Shown here piece after piece: positions 11,276-21,681 of a stretch of 64,000 bases of DNA (the first letter of the stretch is position 1; each line of letters begins with the position of its first letter). The notes beneath the pieces are model-generated. The model was not told where the DNA came from, did not search any database, and saw only the letters and a program-made list of their open reading frames with translations. Origin of the DNA: Krasilnikovozyma curviuscula (taxonomy: Eukaryota > Basidiomycota > Tremellomycetes > Cystofilobasidiales > Mrakiaceae); NCBI GenBank assembly GCA_014825775.1, contig MVAQ01000096.1:1-64000 (forward strand). Reading direction: 5' to 3'. Both the position numbers and the translations under genes were made by a program.

Positions 11276-14002
11276 ATGCAGCTCCCCTTCAAGAAAAAGG
11301 CAGCAGACAATGCTCTCGAAGAAACAACAACAGCTGCGCCCAAGGACGGTACGGTCAAGCCAGAAACGACCCACCTGGAACAGGCGGCAGGCTTCCTGAG
11401 AAAACGGCCAGGACATGGGGACATGTTTATTGCCTCCTTGGGTGACGAGAGGATTGAGATGACAGACGAACAGTCGAAGCTTGTGTGTAGAAAAATTGAC
11501 AAGGTGAGCCTTCCGTCCTCTCACTGTGCTCTGTAGTAGTATTAGTACTTAGTCAGACTGAAAAACCGCTTATTCCCGCTTCCTCGCCCAAAGGTCATCT
11601 TGGCCATCCTCGCTTGGATTTGTAAGTGCGCTTGTCACTTTTGTCAACGGGAAAAATTGATACTGACATTCGTTTCTGGTCTCTCTCTCTTTCGCCTACT
11701 CAGATTTCCTTCAAATTTTGGACAAGTCGACCATAGGCGTAAGTCAAAGCAAGCCACGCCTTTCCCGCAGACGTAGGACGGCCGTTAATTTCCCTCGCCT
11801 TTTTCTTTCTTCAGTATGCTGCTGTCTTCGGTCTCGCCAAAGACGCGAATCTGGTTGGAAATCAGTACTCGCTGGTTTCTTCATCTGGTTATTGGGGTAA
11901 GTTCCCTCCCGACTCGAACCACAACGCGTTCGGCGACTGATATTTTTGCAACTTGCAACAGCGCAAATGGGTAAGACTCATGAACCCCATCCCTTCCTCT
12001 TTGGACTAGAAGAAACGGCTTCTCATGTTATTTCCTTCCCTTAATGTAGCATGGCAGCCATTCTCCGCTTTCCTTATCGTCGCGGTCCCCACTAGAATCC
12101 TCCTTCCCACAACTGTGAGCGGATTTTCTGTTTTTTAGTGCCCTCCCTTAAGCTGTAACTCACCACGAACTTCATTATGACTTGCAGGTCTTGTAAGCGT
12201 CACGCTGCATCTAACTTCGGTAGCATTGAGACTGATACTTCCCCTCTTCATATTCGCGTTCGAAAGCTGTTGGGGTGTGAGCATGATTGGAATGTCTGTC
12301 TCGCATAACTACAGCTCTCTTCTCGCCACCAGATTCCTTTTGGGTCTCTTCGAAGCCTCATGTCTTCCGATCTTCTCACTCGTCACATCCAACTGGTGGA
12401 GACGTTCTGAACGTGAGTAGCGGTCCACCGGTCTTACCCGCCATCATTCACTAAACTTTCTATCTCTTCTTGAAACAGAGCCACTCAGAGTTGCTATTTG
12501 GTACGGAACTAATGGTATTGCTACCATGATTGGATCAGCATTGTCTTTTGGTTTCGGTGCGATCCCATCGGAGACGCTCAGGCCATACCAGATCATCTTC
12601 CTCTTCGTCGGCCTCCTAACCGTCGTCACTGCACCATTAGTGTTCTGGAAGATGGACAACAGCCCCGGTGAAGCTAGATTCCTAACGCCGGAGCAGCGAT
12701 CATGGGCTGTGGAGAGACTGAGAGACAACAGTAAGTCTCGCACTCGACCACTTTCATTCGAACCGATCTTGATCTAACTTATTCTTTTACTTCTCTTAGA
12801 CACTGGTACTGGATCTCGTTCCTTCAAGATGGATCAAGTTATTGAGACGTTCATCTCGCCAAAAACCTGGCTGTTTGTTGTTATCGCCTTCTGCTTGAAC
12901 GTTGGCGCATCCATGATCAGCACCTTCGGCCCTATCGTCATCGAAGGGTTCGGATTCCAAAAGTCTATCACCATTTTACTCAACATCCCGTTCGGTTTCC
13001 TGCAAGTGATCCTCATCTTACTCGGATCGTGGCTTGCAACAAAATACCACTTCAAGTCGCCGTTCATGGTCTTCCTCTGTCTCCCATGCATTGCTGGAGC
13101 TGCTATGCTATATTCTATTCCACGAGGAGCTGAATATACCAAGCCATTGCTTGCCGCATACGTGAGTCCTCATCGCATCTCCGTTTATGGCGTAACTTCC
13201 AGTCACTGACTTCCCTTTATCACAACCCCACAGTACCTCCTTGCATTCCTGTGAGAAAGATTTCATGCGACCTATTATTTCTTGCCGTGGGCTGACCTCC
13301 ATCATTGCTTTCCTTAGTTATGTTGGAAACCCACTCCTCGTTTCGTGGATCAACTCTTGTACTGTGAGTCCCTCATCTCGCACCAGATGCCACGATCAAC
13401 GCTGATATAGTTTGTCATCTTTCAGGGTGGCCAAACTAAAAAGTCAGTTACTATCTCATTGTACCAGTGTGGATCTACTGCAGGGTGAGTAAATCAAAAC
13501 GAGCTAGTTCTACCACTTGCAGACTGATTTCAATCCATCTGTTTTACAAAGAAACATTGTTGGTCCATTACTGTTCAAGTCCTCTGATGCACCGGGGTAT
13601 AAGCCTGGTTGTTTGGCCGTCCTTGGTATCTTCATTGCGTGTGTCGCCGCCATCCTCCTTCAAGTTCTCAACCTCTTCATCCTCAACAAGATGAAGGAAC
13701 GCCAGAGAGTGAAGAACGGAAAGCCTGCTAAGATCCACGATCGCTCCATGGAAACCAAGTACGTTAGTGCAATGAAAGACGAACGACAACATGTCGAACG
13801 TCATGAAGACAACGGCGAAGGAGACGTGGAGGATATCGCTGCCAAGAAGGGCGTTGAACTCGGTGCCAATGGTCTGAAGGATATGTCCGATGGTCAGAAT
13901 GATGAGGTTAGTCTTTCTAACCGTATTATCCTCCTTTCTGTCTTGAGAATCGTCGACTGACCTGGTTTCGATTGTACTCATCAGTTTGTGTATGTCTATT
14001 AA
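11276..14002 (+). CDS. MFS permease, DAL5-type, with long hydrophilic C-terminal tail
   Basis: Major facilitator transporter of the anion:cation symporter group. The ATG at 11276 begins MQLPFKKK. The sequence runs through the family motif SKLVCRKIDK, then TM1 with FLQILDKSTIGYAAVFGL and DANLVGNQYSL, ATRFLLGLFEASCLP in TM4, and a second half with STFGPIVIEGFGFQ and CGSTAGNIVGPLLF. At least ten exons are needed; one of them is only 9 nt (11962-11970, joining TGG-G to CA-TGG in WAQMAWQ). After the last helix (ILLQVLNLFILNKM) a charged tail of about 90 residues follows, rich in Glu, Asp and Lys and ending EFVYVY across a last intron. Such tails often carry endocytosis or ubiquitination signals; this is inference. 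Substrate unknown. Confidence 0.9.
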
Positions 14003-14412
14003 AATGTTTTTCTTTTCGGCTTGAGCTGTAAACCTGTATTGGTATATGTATCAGTATTTCATGAATGGTGTTCACGGGTTCTAATTCTCGTTGAAAGGAA
14101 ATAATGATTCATCCCTAACCAGGTGTCAATAAGGTTTTCGCAGAAAAAGATATCCTGTGGAGCAGATGGTCCTTGGCAATGAAGTCGAGAATGGTGGAAA
14201 GCAATCCATTTGTGTGAGTAAGAGGGAATTGAGAACAGTAGAAGTTGCGACTTCTTCTTGAGGTGGATTTTGCACTTTGCAAGTTATGCTTGCTTCTCGA
14301 AACCAAACTTGTGTATTGCATATATACATTCATCACACGAGAATCCCCGAAATTTGTCTATTATACTCTGACGTGTTGCTGACGAGGGTGCACTGCTTAT
14401 TGTATGAAGTGT
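14003..14412. other. Convergent 3' intergenic region
   Basis: Between the stops of an MFS gene (plus) and an alcohol dehydrogenase gene (minus). No ORF or RNA gene recognised; expected to hold both 3' UTRs. Confidence 0.5.
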
Positions 14413-16099
14413 TTACTCCATGCTTGCTCCATTGTCAGTGTTGGCGAGGACGAAACGGTATCTAGCTTTACTCGCATGCATGTCAACGACCTAAAACGAA
14501 CAAAAAAGGAGAGAAAATCAGTCTGTGAGCATCTATACCAATGAGTGGAGGTGAACACTTACAGCTTGGTTGACGTCAGCGAGCTTGTACTTCTTGATCC
14601 AGGGGTGAATCTTCTGAGTAGAAGCCAGATCGAGCATTTCTCTAATGACCTTTGGAGTACCAATTGGTGAACCAGTGATGTGGACATTGGACATGATCAA
14701 CTGGAAGGCTGAGAACCGTGGGAGATCTTCTTCAGGTGCACCGACGAGAACCAAGTGTCCACCTGGTCTCAAGAGCTTGAGGTACTCAGAGATGGGCATC
14801 TGGGAGTCGTCTGAAATTAGAAATGATGTCAGAGCAGGAAAGCGGCATTGAAATAGAAGAAAGACGACTCACTGGTAGTCGACACAATCAAATCCAATGA
14901 TCTCTCGTGGCCGGACGCAAAATTAGTGGAGCCGTGAGTAGCGATGAAATTGGTAGCTCCCATCTTCTCAGCGTCACCCTTCTTGGACTCAGAGTGAGAG
15001 ATGGCGGTAACGTTGGCTCCCATGGCTTTTGCGAAGAGCAAACCGAAGTGACCGAGACCACCGATACCAATGATGCCTACATCTTTGGCAGATTTACCAG
15101 CACCGTACTGCTTCAGAGGAGTGTAGAGAGTGGCTCCACCACAAAGCATTGGAGCAGCGAGAGCTGGGTCGAGGCCATCTGGGATTTTGAACACGAAGTG
15201 GCCTTGAGAAGCAAAGCCTCAGTAAGATTTAGGCTCCAAAGCTGAGAGCTTGAAATGAACATACCGGGAGAACGGTTGTAGTTTGCGTATCCACCGTATG
15301 ACTTATCGCCAGTTCGTTCTCCTCTGTAGAACTTGCCCGAGTAAGTGCCAACCTGGCCTTTTGATGGACAGAAAGTGTTATTGTTCAGCATTAGACGCAA
15401 GAAAAGTAAGCTGGTGATAAAAAAGAGAAAGGAAGAAGAAGGAAGAAGGACTTACCTTTATCGCAAACGGTTTCGTGATCATCTTTACAGTACCTGCACT
15501 CCAGACAAGAGTCGCACTGGGCACCAACGCCAGCAATGTCTCCAACCTTGACGTGAGTGACCCCTGATCCAACTTTAACGACTTGGCCGACGATTTCATG
15601 GCCGACGACTGGAGAATACAATAGAGGCAACAGAATATGTTAGTATCAACTCCAAAACCTCTCCAAAAACATACAGCATCTGACCTTGTGGGTACTCTTG
15701 AGCAGGGTTCCAGCCAGCCGAGATGGTATGCAAGTCTGAGGCGCAGATACCACAGTAGAGGATCTTGACTGGAGGTAGACGGACAGAGGTCAAAATAGAA
15801 CAAAGAAGGAGCCTCAGGTTGTTTTGTTTCAACTTACTATCAACCATATCCTCTCCCCAGGTTGGAGGATCGTATTGGAAGAACTTGAGCTCCCCCTGTT
15901 CCAAGCAAACTTGGTTAGCACGAGGGCCACTAGCCTGAGCCTCAAGTTGCCAGTCCTAGGTATCCCACTAACCTTGACGCTGTTTTTGTCAAATGCACCC
16001 CATCTATAATGAGAGAACAGCTACGATCAGTAGCTATTGATATCCTCAAGGGGGACGAGATCATGGCACTCACCCTTCGAATTTGTAGTCGGTCGTCAT
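14413..16099 (-). CDS. Zinc-dependent alcohol dehydrogenase, cinnamyl-alcohol/ADH6 clade
   Basis: Medium-chain NADP-type alcohol dehydrogenase that interconverts aldehydes and primary alcohols. The ATG at 16099 gives MTTDYKFEG; the stop is a TAA at 14415-14413. Features in order: WGAFDKNSVKG (typical of fungal ADH6-like proteins), CGICASDLHT with the catalytic zinc Cys, VVGHEIVGQVVKVG with the His-Glu pair, CDSCLECRYC and ETVC giving the four structural-zinc cysteines, GGYANY, the nucleotide-binding GIGGLGHFG, and LKLLRPGGHLVLVGAPEE. All ligands are present, so it should be active. At least seven introns of 45-80 nt. No targeting signal, so cytosolic. A TATA box lies 88 bp upstream. Likely role: reduction of aldehydes from lignin-like aromatics or fusel metabolism (inference). 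Confidence 0.93.
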
Positions 16100-16666
16100 G
16101 TTGATGGTGTTTACTTTTGCTTTGTTTGAGTTGAATTTTGGGTGGTGACGGTTGGAAGAGAAGAACTGAATATCCTTCTCGATGAATTTATAAGTCGCGG
16201 GTGGAGCATGGTGACGAGGCCAAGGAAGGAGGTGAAAAGTCACCTCCACACATTTGCCGTCAGCGTACTAGACGCGGAACACTGTGCAGTCGAGTAAAGG
16301 GCGACTATTGTCAACATAAACTTAGCAATCGAAGAGAGGGACACAGATTGCAGCTTCATCTATTATCGGTGCGTCCTACAGCTCAGGAAAACGAGCGCAA
16401 AGTGGGAGGGCATGGGAGGGCACCCGCGGCACCAATTGAATCGCGAACGAGCAGGCTATAACCGGAACCATCCACACACGTCAGAGTTTCCCCTCCTCTT
16501 CCCCCTCCACTCACTCGCTCTCGCTGTAACGGGGGATGCGGCGAGCAAGAATACATAGATACCATGACATGGGCTAAGTGAAATTTGTACATGTAGCAGA
16601 AGTACAGAGATACAGACGGGTCTTCGAAAGTGCATCAGATGCCATAATAATTATACGTTTGAAAGT
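16100..16666. promoter_or_regulatory. Promoter of the alcohol dehydrogenase gene and 3' end of the acyl-CoA dehydrogenase gene
   Basis: Both neighbours are on the minus strand. The left part carries the dehydrogenase promoter with its TATA element; the right part is the expected 3' UTR of the next gene. No other gene seen. Confidence 0.5.
16187..16192 (-). promoter_or_regulatory. TATA box
   Basis: TATAAA on the minus strand, 88 bp before the alcohol dehydrogenase ATG at 16099. Confidence 0.5.
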
Positions 16667-18903
16667 TTATTCGTATTTCTTCTTGATAAATTTGGCGATG
16701 GTTTCGAGTTGGATATTTGAAGTGCCTTCATAGATAGCACCCTGAGTGGAGGGAACGAACGCAACAAGAACAAAGTGACGTATCAATAAAAGCAAAAAGG
16801 TACAAAGAAAAAGTTACGTCGATGACTATCCGACTCACAATTTTGGAATCTCTCCAGTATTTCTCGATACCAGTTTCTCTGCAGAATTGGGAACTGTGAA
16901 GTTAGAAAGAGACATAATAGAGAACACGGAGAACAGGTGGAGACATGCCGAGTGAAGCCTAATCCACCACACCATTCAATCGCTGAGCCCGCTGCCTTCT
17001 GCGCAACGACAGACGCAAAGTATTTAGCCATGGCAGCTTCCATAGTAAAGTTCTGAGACATAAAAAATTCATCAGTTGCTAGTATTGATCGCACTGAGCA
17101 AGGAAGTCGACAACCGTACCTTTCCCTCCTCCTTCAGTCGAGCAGCATTGTAGGTCATCAGTCGAGCAGCTTCAATCTCAACCTGTACTTGGGCGAATTG
17201 ATGTCTCATGCTCTGGAAATCACCGACTGACTGTCCAAATTGTTTACCTGTTGTCGAAATGGCAAACGGCGCAAGGTCAATAGTGACAATTTGATACCAT
17301 GAAGCGATCAAACTTACGCTGGAATGTATATGGAACAGCTTTGTCAAAAGCCCCTTGAGCCAAACCAACCATCTGTCCAGCCTGATTAAGGAGAAGATTG
17401 TCAAGTTGTCAGAATGACGACTGCGCTGAAATCTTTGACGTGGTAGAATTTACTATTCCAATCCTGCCTTCATTCAAGATCTCGATGGCAATCTAAAACA
17501 CAAAAGATTCAGAGTCAGCCCCAAATATATCTAAAGCTACACCAGAAGGAGTCGCAAATAGAAGAAGTGAATGTGTACCTTGTAGCCCTTTCCAACCTCA
17601 CCGACGACATTCTTACCAGGCACGATTACGTCATCAAAGTCAAGAGTGCAGGTGCTTGAAGCTCTAATTCCTAGTTTTTGTTCCTTTTTGGCAATCTGAA
17701 CGCCCATCTCTTTGTCGACTACAAGACCAAATGGGATGGTCAGCCAAGGGGCGCGCTAGAACGACGCGGGAGGAGAGGTGCTCACCAACGAAGCAGGTTA
17801 TGCCTTTGTATCCGAGCGAAGGATCGACTGTTGCAAAAACTAAGAAGATCTCTGCTTCTGCAGAATTTGTGATCCACCTGAAAGAACCATCGGTCAGAAC
17901 ACACTGGCAGCTGTCGTGCCGGTATCAAACTGGCACTCACATCTTAGAACCATTAATAACCCAATCGTCTCCTTGCTTCTTAGCAGTTGTCTTTAGAGCA
18001 AAAGCATCACTGCCGCTGACGGGCTCACTGAGAGCAAAGCACCCAAGTTTGTTCTCGGACAAAAGTGGAAGGTAGCGCTCTTTGACGTCGTCGTTAGCGT
18101 ACTTGTTGAAGATAGTGTTGACAAGAGTGTTGTGAACATCACACTAACATCAAACAAGACATAATTAGAGCTGATAAAATCAGGGAAACAATCCGTTGGC
18201 CCTCACCAAGACTGAGACGGAAGGGTCAACCTTCGCCAACTCTAAAAGCATCAACACGGTGAGTGACCTACCAGAATACATGAAGAACTCAAAAAGGGGA
18301 AAATAACTGACCTTGATGGTTGAGAGTTGACCAGAATGATGAAGGGTTAGGTGTATGTTAGCTAGCCCTGCGGGAGGTTATACCAAAACGATGCCAAATT
18401 TACCTTCAATTACGATAATTGCTGAAGTGAACGAGCACTCTGCTCCACCATAATCTGCCTTGGTTTCAATACCCATTAGCTTTAGAAGATCGAACAAAAT
18501 TTCGTGAGCTTTCGGATTTCGACCTGGAAAAAGGTGGGGAACGCGTCTTTCTCACCCCTTGTTCAAAGAGACCTTTTATGATTGCTGGATCCATCTTCTC
18601 GTTCTCATCCATTTCACGAACTCTGGGAGCGACGACGTCCTCAGCAAATCGTTTCACTGTAAGAAAGCTTAAGTCGTCAGCTAGTCGAACAGGACTGCAG
18701 TAACAGCAACAGCTCAGTTTTTCCTTACCAGATTCACGAAGCATCTCCTCCTCCTCAGTATAGGTATGCAAAGAAGCTATAGTTGTACTAGAGTTGGATC
18801 TGATTGATGTGGAGAAGAAAGAACGAGCTGCTGCCGGTCGAACAGCTTTAGACGAAGCCCCTCTCAAGAGCAGAAGTGCGGGGTACTGAACTCGTGAAGC
18901 CAT
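16667..18903 (-). CDS. Mitochondrial acyl-CoA dehydrogenase, short/branched-chain type
   Basis: FAD enzyme that makes the alpha-beta double bond in acyl-CoA, most like the short/branched-chain (2-methylbutyryl-CoA) subfamily used in isoleucine or fatty acid breakdown. The ATG at 18903 opens a classic mitochondrial presequence: [19 protein letters not shown], rich in Arg, Ser and Ala with RSFFSTS. Then the helical N-domain ([18 protein letters not shown]), [16 protein letters not shown] in the middle beta domain, [22 protein letters not shown] and [13 protein letters not shown] in the C-domain, [11 protein letters not shown], and near the end [15 protein letters not shown], where the Glu of YEGT is the expected catalytic base. 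It ends FIKKKYE at the TAA (16669-16667). Complete, with about nine introns. Distinguishing it from isovaleryl-CoA dehydrogenase needs an alignment. Confidence 0.92.
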
Positions 18904-19229
18904 CCTGACAGATTCTGAGGTGGTTAGACGTATCAAGTAGCTTTGTTATTGTTAGAGCGGTGAGGGGTGTTTGTTCAGGATGGTGTTTGTTCGAGGAAAA
19001 AAAGAAAAGGTTTACCGGTACTGACGCTCTTTCACATGCGGAGTCGTGGCGTGCGCCGCTCCTCTTTCGATGTTGCACAAGTAAATGAGATACACAAGCA
19101 ACAAGCAGCTCAATGCAGTATATCTTTCTTGGTAAGAAGATCGTGAACTAATTTGCCAGCTTGATACCAAGAGAGCGCTATCGCTAGTTCAGACTGAAAC
19201 CAGATGACACCATGAGAACAACGGCTTGT
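18904..19229. promoter_or_regulatory. Upstream region of the acyl-CoA dehydrogenase gene
   Basis: Between two minus-strand genes, so it holds the promoter of one and the 3' UTR of the GTPase gene. No recognisable element. Confidence 0.4.
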
Positions 19230-21181
19230 TTACTTCTTGTAGATGGTAATGACACTAACAACGCAACACTTAAAGTCAGATTTCATCTAGATAGGAAGCA
19301 GAGCTTGAGCACTCACTCTTCATCCTCCAGTACGTGATCTAGTCCGACCTTCTGTCCACGACTGTGCTTTGCAGAAGTCTATAAGGGAATGAAAGAAAAA
19401 TACCCTAGTTAGTCTCTCACTCGAATCAAGAGATGTGTGAGAGTTTGGCTCACTCCAATTACCAGCGCTGATTTGAAGTTTTTCGCGATTTCCTCTGCAA
19501 ATGCAGGTAAATTTAGAAGGTGGTCAGCGTTTTCCCGTTGGCTCGCCCATTACAGACATCAATAAAAAAAAAAAAAAAAAAAATGAAACAGAGACGTACT
19601 GTGAATGGAGTTACAGAAATCTTCGACAGTACACTTGCTTCTCTTCAGGACAACCGGCTGAGTGTAATCTGGCATCTTGCCCTTAGGCTTCGTGTACACC
19701 CTGACCAGATCAAGAGCAGTCCACATCGACTAGAAGAGACATGAGAGGCCAGTCAGAGCTGATAGTCGAAAAGGAACGCCAAGACGAGGGAAGACAGAGT
19801 AACTCACCTCAATCAGCTCATCAATGTTCAGCCACATCTTCGAACTAATCGGCACACTCATCGGAATCTTGTATAAAAGATCTAACTCCTCAATAGAAAT
19901 TGCATCTATCTTGTTTAAGACGTACAGAGCAGGCATGTAGACTCTGTTACCTTCAATGACATCTATTAGGTCGTCGGTGGTGACTTCAGCTTGTCGGATA
20001 GCAACATCGGCGGAGGTGATTCTGTATTCGGATAGTACTGCTTTAATCTCTTCAGATGAGATGTGGGTAAGTGGGACGGTGTTGGTAAGAGAGATCTAGA
20101 AGCGGAGAGGGAACCCAGTCAAAAAGCGAACTACAGAAGGTTCGAAATGAAAAATGCTCACTCCACCCTTATCCTTCTTCTTGACAGTGATATTTGGCGC
20201 TAATAATACAGCAAGGAATAATCAGTGTTGTGAGCTGCTTTAACAAACCCACAACAAAGAGCATGAACTCACGTTTTTTGTTCAGTCGGATACCGAAACC
20301 TTCCAACTCATTTTGAATTATCTTGAGATCACCAAGTGGCTTCATAACGTCCAGCACAATGAAGATAAGCTGATAAAATGAAGGGATAGTAAGCGCCGTG
20401 TTGTGAAGTTCAAAGAAGAAGAAACCCAAGATCGTACGTTGCACGTTCGAGCCACAGCAATAACTTGACGACCTCTACCTTTACCGTCTTTAGCACCCTC
20501 AATAATACCAGCTACATTTACAAAAGAGAGATTGACGATGTCAGCTGCTAATGTAACCTACGTTAAAATTCGACCATCTGAACTCACGCAAATCTAGAAC
20601 TTGAATTCGAGCACCATGACAGGTCAAGGTACCTGGAACCGTTGTCAGTGTTGTGAATTCATACGCTGCCACTTCAGATGTCGTTCCCGTCAGGCCAGAC
20701 ATGAGGGTGGACTTTCCGACCGACGGAAAGCCAATGAATCCAACAGAAGCAACACCTGTTCGTGCAACATCAAAACCCATTCCAGGACCTCCTCCACCTG
20801 AACCAGCTGGTGGACTGTGAATGAGGCGCATTTCATATCAATAACCCGAAGCTGCATGTTGACAAGTCAAACGAAGGAATTGAAGGAACTCACGCTATCA
20901 GCTCTCTCTTCAGTTTCGCCAGCTTTGCTTTCAGTTGACCCAAGTGATATGATGTTGCTTTATTCTTCTGAGTACGTCCCATCTCTACGTGCAGTATCAG
21001 AGAGGCACGAGGACAATTAGCGAATTTTCTGCGAGAGCGAGTGGGAATGTCTTGGACGCAACTCACCCTCCTCGACCTCTACATTCACAAATTAGCCAAC
21101 AAGAAAACCATTAGTAAAAGGAACAAGGTATAAAGAAGAATCGTCGAGCTTACCCTTGATCTTCTGAGCCGTCGTTGACAT
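19230..21181 (-). CDS. DRG1: Developmentally regulated GTP-binding protein 1 (DRG1/Rbg1 GTPase)
   Basis: OBG-family translational GTPase that, with a DFRP1/Tma46-type partner, binds ribosomes and relieves stalling. The ATG at 21181 gives [12 protein letters not shown] and a basic helical N-terminus. Then [18 protein letters not shown] (G1 P-loop), [13 protein letters not shown] (switch I, G2), LDLAGIIEGA (G3; animals and yeast have DLPG here), [14 protein letters not shown] (the DRG1 rather than DRG2 form), [15 protein letters not shown] (G4 NKID), and a C-terminal TGS domain from [20 protein letters not shown] to LEDED..TIYKK. The stop is TAA at 19232-19230. One intron in the TGS part contains a run of 20 A on the plus strand (T on the coding strand) at 19564-19583. 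Highly conserved, so this call is firm. Confidence 0.95.
19564..19583. repeat. Homopolymer A20 inside a DRG1 intron
   Basis: Twenty A on the plus strand, that is a T run on the coding strand, in the intron between exons encoding DFCNSIH and [11 protein letters not shown]. Long for the window; length may be unreliable in sequencing. Confidence 0.9.
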
Positions 21182-21681
21182 TTTGAAGTCCTAACTACTA
21201 CTACTCCGCAAAGAAATGGTCGCTTGAGCACTTAGTCCTGCTTCAAGGCGATCTGAACTAACCTGTTCCAACTGTAAGTCCTTTCTTGTCAAAAAGCTGC
21301 CTTGAGGCTGTCTAAGGGGTTAAGGACTGCTTCAAAAATGTCGTTCGCAGCAGTTGCAGTTCGCTCACGCTCCACTCAAGAAAAAAGTGAGGTCGCAAGA
21401 CAGGAAAAATCTCTAAAAAATTCGAGACTCTTAGAACTTCAAAAAAGGGAACCTAGGTTCTGTTTGTAGTCACAGAGAAATATAACTTGTCGATTTGAGA
21501 GGACGAGTAACTTTGCCCGAGTGCTGTTTTGCGTTTTGTCGCCCGGTTGGGAGCCTTCGTGTCTTTGACCGGCCACTTGCTTTCACCAGGCAGGTAGAAG
21601 TGAAATGAATTGATCACAGCGTGTTTACATAAGGAAACGAGAGACCGAAATAAATCAGAGTAAAGAGCGCTTCAGAGATTT
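21182..21681. promoter_or_regulatory. Upstream region of the DRG1 gene
   Basis: Five hundred bases between the DRG1 start and the stop of the next minus-strand gene. Contains the DRG1 promoter; no TATA box or other site recognised. Confidence 0.4.

Noticed and set aside
10982..11524. 180-codon open frame on the minus strand
   Set aside because: It starts at GTG, overlaps the MFS promoter and first exon antisense, and shows no family motif.
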